The position numbers and the translations under genes are program-made. 64,000 bases of DNA from Acetobacteraceae bacterium (GTDB lineage Bacteria > Pseudomonadota > Alphaproteobacteria > Acetobacterales > Acetobacteraceae): assembly GCA_947455205.1 (NCBI GenBank), contig CANGNF010000010.1, forward strand, positions 53,423 through 117,422, given 5' to 3'. The notes beneath the pieces were generated by a model. The model ran no database searches and had not been told where the DNA came from. It worked only from the letters and a program-made list of their open reading frames with translations. This document shows positions 8,921-15,403 of the stretch, piece by piece (the first letter of the stretch is position 1; every line of letters starts with the position of its first letter).

Positions 8921-9327
8921 GCGCTGGCCTTCCGCACCGCGTCCAGCAGCGGTGCCGGGCTCTCGAACGCCGTCTCGCCGGTGCGGATATGCACCGCCAT
9001 CTGCGTGGTCTGCGCCTTGGTCAGCACCTCGCCGGTCTCGGCATCGGCGATCCGGTAGTCGATCCGCAGCCGGTTCTCCCATTCCACCAGCGTCGCCGTG
9101 ACCGCGATGCGCTGGCCGAAGCGGATCGGCCGCACATACTTGGTCCGCATGTCCACGATCGGCCAGGCATGGTCGGTGGCGGCCATCTGCACGTAGTTGA
9201 AGCCGATCAGGTCCAGCAGGTCGCAGCGCGCCTGTTCCAGGAAGCGGGCGTAGTTGCCGTGCCAGACGATGTTCATGGGGTCCAGGTCGTAGAACTGGGC
9301 CTTGATCTCGGTGGTGGCGCTGATCAT
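8917..9327 (-). CDS. apeK: Acyl-CoA/ACP thioesterase, 4HBT hotdog family (ApeK-type)
   Basis: Single-domain hotdog thioesterase, 136 residues. The YDLDPMNIVWHGNYARFLEQ segment carries the Asp17-region and the WHGNY motif of the 4-hydroxybenzoyl-CoA thioesterase/YbgC group. It probably releases aryl polyene chains or edits misprimed carrier proteins. Start and stop both overlap neighbours by four bases, so synthesis is coupled to the glycosyltransferase before and the LolA-like protein after. The position matches ApeK in the canonical order. Confidence 0.83.
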   Translation of the reverse strand: MISATTEIKAQFYDLDPMNIVWHGNYARFLEQARCDLLDLIGFNYVQMAATDHAWPIVDMRTKYVRPIRFGQRIAVTATLVEWENRLRIDYRIADAETGEVLTKAQTTQMAVHIRTGETAFESPAPLLDAVRKASA

Positions 9328-10058
9328 GCGCGCAGCCTGCGCCACAGCAGCAGGGGCGCGCGGGGCAGCATGGCCAGGGTGAGGCGCGTGTGCATCTTGG
9401 TGATCCGCCAATTGTCCCTGAGCATGTCGAAATTCGACGTATTGTCCGCAGGATAGACCACATCCACCGGCAGCATCAGCACCGGCGTGCCCTGCCAGCA
9501 CAAGCGGACCATGATCTCGGTATCGAAATCCATGAAGCTGCCCAGCCGGACCCGCTCCATCAGCCGCAGCGTCGGCGCCAGCGGATAGGCCCGAAAGCCG
9601 CACATGCTGTCGGAAATCCGGAACGACAAGGTCTCCACCCAGACCCAGAAATGCGTCAGGTAGCGCCCCCATTGCCGCGCCTTGGGCACGCTGGCGTCGT
9701 AGCGCGCGGCGCCAGAGATCAGCGTCTCCGGGTGCGCGCGGGCCAGCGCCAGCAGGTCGGCCAACCGGGCCAGGTCGTGCTGGCCATCCGCGTCCACCTG
9801 CACCGCATGGGTGAAGCCGGCGGCGGCGGCCTGGCGGAAGCCGTGCATCACGGCGGCGCCCTTGCCATGGCGCGGCTCCAGCCGGGTCACCACCACATCC
9901 GCCGCCGCCTGGGCCGCCAGCACGCCGCGAGCCGGCTCCTCGCTGGCATCGTCCAGCAGGAAGACCGGCAGCCCCGCCGCCCGCGCGCCCGCGATGACCT
10001 GGGCGATGGCCAGGTGATGGTTGCGGCTGGGGATGACGCAGCAGGGCCGGAAGCTCAT
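9324..10058 (-). CDS. apeJ: Family 2 glycosyltransferase of the aryl polyene cluster (ApeJ-type)
   Basis: Cytoplasmic GT-A fold glycosyltransferase of 244 residues. The start is CCVIPSRNHHL, the nucleotide-binding aspartates lie in LLDDASEE, and the metal-binding DxD is in QVDADGQHD. A second conserved stretch is MCGFRAYP. It likely attaches a sugar during assembly of the membrane-anchored pigment. As I recall, in several APE clusters this enzyme is joined to a LpxL-like acyltransferase domain; here it stands alone and a separate LpxL-like gene is divergent from the operon at 14470. ATG at 10058 overlaps the preceding stop. Confidence 0.82.
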   Translation of the reverse strand: MSFRPCCVIPSRNHHLAIAQVIAGARAAGLPVFLLDDASEEPARGVLAAQAAADVVVTRLEPRHGKGAAVMHGFRQAAAAGFTHAVQVDADGQHDLARLADLLALARAHPETLISGAARYDASVPKARQWGRYLTHFWVWVETLSFRISDSMCGFRAYPLAPTLRLMERVRLGSFMDFDTEIMVRLCWQGTPVLMLPVDVVYPADNTSNFDMLRDNWRITKMHTRLTLAMLPRAPLLLWRRLRA

Positions 10059-11695
10059 GCCGGCAGCGCCAGCGCGCCGGAGGAACAGGTTTCCGCCCCG
10101 CGCCGATAGGCGAAGGTCAGCCGCCCCCGCTGCACCGCCAGCGCCAGGGTCAGCTGGTCGTCGGGCCGGATCGGCCGACGGAATTTCACCTGTGCGCTGG
10201 CGGCCGCGGCGATCAGCCCCAGGTGCCGGCGCCCGTACAGCACCGCCCAGTGCAGTTGCACCACGCCGGGCAGAATGGCGAAGCCGGGGAAATGGCCCTG
10301 GAACCAGTGCAGCGACGCCGGCAGCGCAATGTCCAGCTCCACCGCCTGGTCGCCCGGCCGCAGCGCGGTCAGGATCGGCTCGCGCGGCGCCGCCTCGGCC
10401 AGCAGGGCTTCCAGCGCCACCCGGTCGCGCTTGCCCATGGGGTCCAGCGGCAACGCGGGCAGGAAGCGCCACAGCCGCGGCAGCGCGCTCGGCTCATGCG
10501 TGCCGGCCAGGGCGCGGCGCAACCGGCGCTCAAACCGGAAGCGCCCTTCCCCGGCCAGCGTCCCGCGCGCCTCTGGCGCCAGCACCAACAGGGCGCCCAG
10601 CGTCTCGCCGCGCATCGCCAGCGCGGCCTCGGCCACCTCCGGCAGGTCAGCCAGATCGCGTTCCAGCGCGGTGAGGCTGACGCGCTTGCCCTCCACCTTC
10701 ACGATCCGGTCCGCCCGGCCGGCGAAGCGGAAGCCGCCCGCGGTCAGCTCCACCCGGTCGGCGCTGTGCACCACTTCGCCCGGCGCCAGGTTGGGAGAGC
10801 GGATGTCCAGCAGCCCGCCATCGCGCGTCGTCAGCTCGGTGCCCGGCAGCGCCTGCCACGGCGTATCGGCCGCTTCCTGCCAGCGCCAGGCGATGGCGCC
10901 GGTCTCGGTGCTGCCGAAGATCTCGGTCGGCAGCACGCCCAGCACGGCGCGGCAAGACTGCGCCGCCTCCAGCGCCAGGGGCGCGCCGGCGGTGAAGATG
11001 GCCAGCGGCGCCCGCCCGGCCGGCAGCGGGGCCAGCCCCTCCAGCCGCGCCAGGTGCGCCGGGCTGACCACGGCGATGCCCGGGCCCCGCAGATCGGCCA
11101 CCAGGGATTCCCAGGCGAAGTGGTTGTGCGCGGCAAAGGGCCGCCCGGCCATGGCGGGCCACAGCAGCCGGAAGGTCAGGCCGAAGATGTGCTGGTGGCT
11201 GACCATGCCCAGCACCCGCGCCTGCCCGAGGCGCTCGCCCCACATCGCCTCCAGCGTCGTCACCTCACGCTGCAGCTGCGCCAGGGTCTTGCCCAGGCGC
11301 TTGCGCTCCCCGGTGCTGCCGGAGGTGAAGAACTCCAGCCGGCAGGCCTCGGCATCCAGCGGCGCCAGCACGGCCTCGGCCTCGCCCTCCGGCGGGGCGG
11401 CAAGCAGCAGGTCGGCCTCCCCGGCCAGGGCTTCCAGCGTGCCGGGCTGGGCATTGGGCGGCATCACGGCGGTGGCGCCGGCATGCAGCGTGGCCAGCAG
11501 CGCGGCCAGGAAGTCGGCGGCGTCCTCGGTGGCCAGCAGGACCCGACGGGCACCCCGCGCCCGCAGCACGGCGGCGCCCCGCGCCACCCGGTGGCGCAAC
11601 TCCTCCAGCGTCAACGGCGCGCCGGCGCGCTCGGCCACCACGGCGTCATCAGGGCGGCCCTGCGGCAGCAGCGCGGCCAGCGGCACCAGGCTCAT
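10055..11695 (-). CDS. apeH: Fused aryl-ACP ligase and 3-hydroxyacyl-ACP dehydratase (ApeH-ApeI)
   Basis: Protein of 546 residues made of two enzymes. Residues 1 to about 430 are an AMP-forming ligase: P-loop FFTSGSTGERKR (123-132), PTEIFGSTETGA (257-267), SADRVEL (311-317), GRADRIVKVEGKR (326-338) and the catalytic lysine Lys422 in DPMGKRDR. This part should activate the aryl starter acid and load it on an acyl carrier protein. Residues about 436-546 are a hotdog dehydratase with WFQGHFPGFAILPG (464-477), His468 being the expected catalytic histidine; this matches ApeI, the partner of ApeP. ATG at 11695 overlaps the membrane-protein stop. Fusion ties loading and dehydration in one polypeptide. 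Confidence 0.87.
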   Translation of the reverse strand: MSLVPLAALLPQGRPDDAVVAERAGAPLTLEELRHRVARGAAVLRARGARRVLLATEDAADFLAALLATLHAGATAVMPPNAQPGTLEALAGEADLLLAAPPEGEAEAVLAPLDAEACRLEFFTSGSTGERKRLGKTLAQLQREVTTLEAMWGERLGQARVLGMVSHQHIFGLTFRLLWPAMAGRPFAAHNHFAWESLVADLRGPGIAVVSPAHLARLEGLAPLPAGRAPLAIFTAGAPLALEAAQSCRAVLGVLPTEIFGSTETGAIAWRWQEAADTPWQALPGTELTTRDGGLLDIRSPNLAPGEVVHSADRVELTAGGFRFAGRADRIVKVEGKRVSLTALERDLADLPEVAEAALAMRGETLGALLVLAPEARGTLAGEGRFRFERRLRRALAGTHEPSALPRLWRFLPALPLDPMGKRDRVALEALLAEAAPREPILTALRPGDQAVELDIALPASLHWFQGHFPGFAILPGVVQLHWAVLYGRRHLGLIAAAASAQVKFRRPIRPDDQLTLALAVQRGRLTFAYRRGAETCSSGALALPA

Positions 11696-12282
11696 GCCGC
11701 CTGCTTCGGCCGCACCACGCGGCGCACCAGCATTTCCCCGCCCAGCAACGCGCCCACCAGCAGGTAGCTGAGGAAGCCGTTGTAGAAGGCCCATTGCTCC
11801 AGGCTGCCATACCGCACGGTCCAGCCGGCCACGGCGGCATTGCACAGGAAGAAGCCGACCCAAACCGCCGTCACCCGCCGCAGATAGGGCCGCGCCGCGT
11901 CGGGCAACGGCCCTTCGGCGGCGGTGGCGATGCGCTCCACCATCACCGGCCCCCAGCGGAAGCTGGCGGCGAACAGCGCGGCCATGCCCAGGCTGACCAG
12001 CACCGGCCAAGCCCGCACCGCCAACTCGGGGTCGGCCCGGTGCAACGCCAGCACCGCCAGCGCGGCCACGGCCAGCACGGCCTCGGTCGGGCCGCGCCGG
12101 CCCAGCGCCAGCCGGGCCAGCAGCAGCAGCACCGGCACCACCAGCAGCGCGCCGGGCGGCAAAAACCGCAGCCCGGCCAGCACGATGAACGGATAGGCCA
12201 CGCCGGCCAGCCCCAGCGCGGCGGAAACCAGCCGCGAGCCGCGCCGCGGGCTGCCCTCAGGTCGGGGTGGCGAGGAGGGCAT
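11692..12282 (-). CDS. apeG: Polytopic membrane protein of the aryl polyene cluster (ApeG-like)
   Basis: About 196 residues, with at least five hydrophobic segments (for example GLAGVAYPFIVLAGL and WVGFFLCNAAVAGWTV) and a charged N-terminal stretch. It resembles the small inner-membrane protein found between the acyl carrier proteins and the ligase in APE operons (COG4648 type). Its role is unknown; a place in organising the synthase at the membrane or in pigment transfer is only a guess. I prefer the ATG at 12282, which overlaps the carrier protein gene by 26 bases; an alternative ATG at 12303 would add seven residues. Confidence 0.7.
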   Translation of the reverse strand: MPSSPPRPEGSPRRGSRLVSAALGLAGVAYPFIVLAGLRFLPPGALLVVPVLLLLARLALGRRGPTEAVLAVAALAVLALHRADPELAVRAWPVLVSLGMAALFAASFRWGPVMVERIATAAEGPLPDAARPYLRRVTAVWVGFFLCNAAVAGWTVRYGSLEQWAFYNGFLSYLLVGALLGGEMLVRRVVRPKQAA

Positions 12283-12526
12283 GCACCTGGTCCACCACGT
12301 CACCCACGGTGCGGACGGACTTGAACTCCGCCACCGGGATCTTGCGGCCGGTATAGTCCTGCAGGCGCACCACCAGGTCCACGGCGTCGATGCTGTCCAG
12401 GTCCAGGTCCTCGAACAGATGCGCCTCCGGCGTCACCGCTTCCTCCGGCACCTCGAACATCTCGACCAGGTAGCGGGTCAGCGTTGCCAGCACTTCCGCC
12501 TTGTCGGGGGTCGCGTCGGCCATCAC
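12257..12526 (-). CDS. apeF: Acyl carrier protein of the aryl polyene cluster (second of two)
   Basis: Acyl carrier protein of 89 residues. The phosphopantetheine attachment serine is Ser45 in DLDLDSIDAVDL, the standard DSxD site. It should carry the growing aryl polyene chain between the ketosynthase, reductase and dehydratase. The start is GTG at 12526 (overlapping the first carrier protein's stop) or the adjacent ATG at 12523; the two differ by one residue. Two consecutive carrier proteins are typical of APE clusters. Confidence 0.88.
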   Translation of the reverse strand: MMADATPDKAEVLATLTRYLVEMFEVPEEAVTPEAHLFEDLDLDSIDAVDLVVRLQDYTGRKIPVAEFKSVRTVGDVVDQVHALLATPT

Positions 12527-12786
12527 GCCGCCTCCCGGTTCGCGGCCACGAAGCGCGCCAGCGTGCCGACGGTGGCGAAGTGCTGGCGCAGTTCCTCGTT
12601 CGCCGTCTCGATCCTCAGGCCATAGGTCTTGCGCAGCGCGATGCCCAGTTCCAGGCCATCGATCGAATCAAGGCCAAGCCCGTCGCCGAACAGGGGTTCG
12701 TCGGTGGCGATATCCTCGGGCCGCAGGTCTTCCAGCTTCAACGCCGAGACGATCAGGCGCTTGATCTCGGCTTCAAGGTCAGTCAT
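12523..12786 (-). CDS. apeE: Acyl carrier protein of the aryl polyene cluster (first of two)
   Basis: Acyl carrier protein of 87 residues with the phosphopantetheine site Ser41 in GLGLDSIDGLEL. The helix I region MTDLEAEIKRLIVSALKLED is clean and the start ATG overlaps the acyltransferase gene by eight bases. It is distinct from the following carrier protein in sequence, so the two probably serve different steps, one receiving the starter and the other the extension units, as reported for APE systems; which is which cannot be told from sequence. Confidence 0.88.
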   Translation of the reverse strand: MTDLEAEIKRLIVSALKLEDLRPEDIATDEPLFGDGLGLDSIDGLELGIALRKTYGLRIETANEELRQHFATVGTLARFVAANREAA

Positions 12787-13573
12787 CGCGCTCTTGGCCC
12801 CAATATTCCTGCAGGTGGCTGGTCAGGCGACGGGCCCCGATTGCCCGCGGACCGCAGGCCAGGAAGGGCGCCACCGGAAGCGTTTCGCCGGCCATGACCC
12901 GGAAATTGGCACGCCGCTCCGGAACGCGCCACCACGGTTCTCCCTTCACCAGCGTAATCGGCCGGCATTGCAGCCGAAGCAGCTGCAGGTCGGCCGGCAC
13001 CAGCAGCGCAATGTTGGCAAAGCCGCGCTGCAGGCGCAGCGGCTGGCCCGGCACGCTGCGGGTGCCCTCGGGGAAGATGATCAGGTTGCTGCCCTCGGCC
13101 AGCGCCTGGCGGCAGGCGGCCACGAAGGCCTCGCCCTCGATGTCGTTGCGGATATAGCCGGCGGCGCGCACGACGGGGCCGAGGAACCAGTTGGACCAGA
13201 GCTGGTGCTTCACCACGCATTGCGCGTTGCGGACCAGTGCCATCAGCAGCACCACGTCCAGCAGGGTCGGGTGGTTGGCCACCACCAGCTTGCCGCGGCA
13301 GGCCTTGATCTGCGCCCTGCCCTCCACCTCCAGCGTGATCAGCCCCAGCAGCCGCAGCATCAGCAGGTAGCCCTGGAACACCAGGCTGATGGCGCGCTGG
13401 GTGCGGCGGCGGCCGGTCAGCTCGTCGGGCGCCAGGGCGCGCAGCAGCGGGAAGCACAGCACCGCCAGCGCCAGCCCGCCCAGGCCCAGCGCGGCAAAGG
13501 CGAAGCCGGTGGCCGGGATGCGCCACAGCCGGAACAGCCGGCTGCCTAGGCTGGGCGGCAGGTCAGGCGGCAC
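12779..13573 (-). CDS. apeD: Lysophospholipid-type acyltransferase of the aryl polyene cluster (ApeD-like)
   Basis: Membrane-associated acyltransferase of about 264 residues (PlsC-like LPLAT family). An N-terminal hydrophobic helix is followed by the catalytic HX4D motif NHPTLLD (His101, Asp106) and the acceptor motif FPEGTRS (167-173). It probably acylates a glycerol or sugar part of the pigment anchor or transfers the polyene chain. The GTG at 13573 is chosen because it lies inside the end of the upstream ApeC-like gene; upstream in-frame sequence is a shadow of that gene. The Shine-Dalgarno is weak, so the start may be a few codons off. Confidence 0.83.
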   Translation of the reverse strand: MPPDLPPSLGSRLFRLWRIPATGFAFAALGLGGLALAVLCFPLLRALAPDELTGRRRTQRAISLVFQGYLLMLRLLGLITLEVEGRAQIKACRGKLVVANHPTLLDVVLLMALVRNAQCVVKHQLWSNWFLGPVVRAAGYIRNDIEGEAFVAACRQALAEGSNLIIFPEGTRSVPGQPLRLQRGFANIALLVPADLQLLRLQCRPITLVKGEPWWRVPERRANFRVMAGETLPVAPFLACGPRAIGARRLTSHLQEYWGQERDD

Positions 13574-14267
13574 GGCGCCACTCCACCCGCATGCGGGCGC
13601 CACTGGCCTCGGCATGCGGCAGGCCCTCGGCCAGGAAGGCGAGGAAAGCATTGGCCGGCGCGGCGGTGGCGGCCTGGGGCGCGCTGGGCTGGGGCGAGGC
13701 AAGGAACCGGATCGCGCCCTCGCCGGCTTCCCCTGGCCCCAGCAGCACCGCCAGGGCCAGCGCCCCGGCGGCTGGCTCGGGCTGCAGCGTGGCATAGGGC
13801 GGTGGCAGGTCGTCGTCGAAGTACACCAGCAGCACCGGCCGGGACGGGTTGTCCGCCAGCAGCGCCGCCGCTTCCAGCAGGCCGGCGGCCAGGCTGTCCG
13901 GCCCGGCGGCAATGGCGGTGTGCCCGGCCTGGGCCTGCGTTGCGATGGAAAGCAGCCCGGCCAGCGCGTTATGCACGCAAAGCGAGAAATCCGCCGGCGA
14001 CAGCGGCTGCTCGGCGGCCAGCGTTTCCAGCAGACGGAGCGAGCGGGCGAATTCGCCATGGCGGGAGGTGAAGACGTAGTGCAGCCCGGCCTCGGCCCCC
14101 GCCTGGTAGGCGGTGGCGATGGCCGCCTGGCCCAGCGGCGTCAGCCGGCGGCGGAGCATCATCGGCATGCCCGGGCGCTCCGGCACCGCCGTGTCGCGCG
14201 GCGCCCGCTCCGCCCGGCCGGCGGCATGGGCCGCCCAGTCCAGTACCCGGAAGCTTGCAGCCAGCAC
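13563..14267 (-). CDS. apeC: Beta-ketoacyl synthase chain length factor (ApeC-type)
   Basis: First gene of the APE operon, about 234 residues. The segment FTSRHGEFARSLRLLETLA followed by SPADFSLCVHNALAG is characteristic of the short ketosynthase-like proteins (Ketoacyl-synt_2) that act as chain length factor in APE synthesis. It lacks the ketosynthase active-site cysteine and the HGTGT histidine motif, so it cannot condense; it should dimerise with ApeO. The start is taken as GTG at 14267 because GAGGGG lies seven bases before it (14275-14280 on this strand); an upstream in-frame GTG at 14285 and ATG at 14423 are less likely. Confidence 0.82.
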   Translation of the reverse strand: MLAASFRVLDWAAHAAGRAERAPRDTAVPERPGMPMMLRRRLTPLGQAAIATAYQAGAEAGLHYVFTSRHGEFARSLRLLETLAAEQPLSPADFSLCVHNALAGLLSIATQAQAGHTAIAAGPDSLAAGLLEAAALLADNPSRPVLLVYFDDDLPPPYATLQPEPAAGALALAVLLGPGEAGEGAIRFLASPQPSAPQAATAAPANAFLAFLAEGLPHAEASGARMRVEWRRAA

Positions 14268-14274
14268 CAACTTG

Positions 14275-14280
14275 CCCCTC
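14275..14280 (-). promoter_or_regulatory. Ribosome binding site for the first aryl polyene gene
   Basis: GAGGGG read on the minus strand, with a seven-base spacer to the GTG at 14267. It is the only strong Shine-Dalgarno near the beginning of the ApeC-like frame and decides the start. Confidence 0.5.
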
Positions 14281-14320
14281 CACACGCCGCCGGACCCGCT
14301 TCCCGGCGACGCTTCGTTAC

Positions 14321-14348
14321 AGGATACCGTCTTAACCCGCTTCGGCAA
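14321..14348 (-). promoter_or_regulatory. Candidate sigma-70 type promoter of the aryl polyene operon
   Basis: On the minus strand TTGCCG (-35) and TATCCT (-10) are separated by 16 bases, and the -10 box ends about 54 bases before the apeC start. This is the best promoter-like pair in the roughly 200-base gap between the operon and the divergent acyltransferase gene. It is a pattern match only. Confidence 0.35.
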
Positions 14349-14469
14349 CGCTGTCGCCCGGCACGGCGGCCGGGTAGAAGCGCCGCCCTGGGGCATTTTC
14401 CGCCGGAGATACTTGCCCGGCAAGACCCTAACCTTTTGTTAAACAATCGAAATCCCCGAGAGGAGGCAG

Positions 14470-15396
14470 ATGGTGGCTGACGCGCCGGAAGGCCACTGGT
14501 CCGCTTTGGCGGAGCGGGGGGCGCTGTGGGGCATGCGATTCGTGCTGCTCTCCCGCCGGGTGCTCGGGCGGCGTGGCTGCGTGGCGGTGCTGCTGCCGGT
14601 GGTCGCCTGGTTCTGGCTGACCGAGCGCGCCAGGCGCCAGGCCTCGATGGACTACCTGCGCCGGGTCCGCGCCGCCGCCGGGCTGCCACCGCCGCGCTGG
14701 TGGCATGGCCTGGCGCACTACCTGGACTTCGGCGCCAAGGCGCTGGACAGCGTGGTGGCCGCCCAGGCGCCCGGCGCGGTCGGCGCGCTGCGGGTGCGGG
14801 ACCCCGATGCGCTGGGCACGCTGGCGGCGGCGGGGCGCGGCGGCATGGTGGTGGTCTCTCACCTGGGCAATGCCGATATCAGCCGCGCCGCGCTGGGCGG
14901 GCGGTTCCCGCATGGCATGACCGTGCTGATGCACACCCGCCACGCCGCCCAGTACAACGCCATGCTGGACCGGCTGCACGGCGACCCGCTGAGCCGCACG
15001 CTGCAGGTGACCGAGATGGGGCCGGACACCGCGATAGACCTGCAGCAGCGGGTGGAGCGGGGGGAATGGCTGGCGATGGCGGCGGACCGCACGCCAGTTG
15101 GCGGCGGCGGCCGGGTGGCGCGGGTGCCCTTTTTGGGCGCGCCCGCGGCGTTTCCGCTGGGCCCCTGGGTGCTGGCGGGGCTGCTGGGCTGCCCGGTCTA
15201 CCTGCTGTTCTGCCTGCGGGACGCCGATGGCGGCCACACCGTCCACCTGGAACGCTTCGTTGACCGGGTAGACCTGCCGCGCGGCGGGCGGGACGCGGTG
15301 CTGGCCGGGCTGGCGGCGCGCTATGCCGCCCGCCTGCAGCACTTCACGCTGCTGGCGCCGCGGCAGTGGTACAATTTCTACCGCTTCTGGGCCTGA
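14470..15396 (+). CDS. LpxL/HtrB-type acyltransferase, divergent from the aryl polyene operon
   Basis: Protein of 308 residues of the lipid A lauroyl-type acyltransferase family. It has an N-terminal hydrophobic segment (CVAVLLPVVAWFWL), the HX4D catalytic motif in VSHLGNAD, and the later AADRTPVGGGGR region typical of the family. The start ATG has an excellent AGAGGAGG four bases upstream. It is divergently placed from apeC with about 200 bases between, so a shared control region is likely. It may be the acyltransferase partner of the ApeJ-type glycosyltransferase, to which it is joined in other clusters; a general lipid A role is the alternative. Confidence 0.8.
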   Translation: MVADAPEGHWSALAERGALWGMRFVLLSRRVLGRRGCVAVLLPVVAWFWLTERARRQASMDYLRRVRAAAGLPPPRWWHGLAHYLDFGAKALDSVVAAQAPGAVGALRVRDPDALGTLAAAGRGGMVVVSHLGNADISRAALGGRFPHGMTVLMHTRHAAQYNAMLDRLHGDPLSRTLQVTEMGPDTAIDLQQRVERGEWLAMAADRTPVGGGGRVARVPFLGAPAAFPLGPWVLAGLLGCPVYLLFCLRDADGGHTVHLERFVDRVDLPRGGRDAVLAGLAARYAARLQHFTLLAPRQWYNFYRFWA

Positions 15397-15403
15397 GCCA
15401 GCC

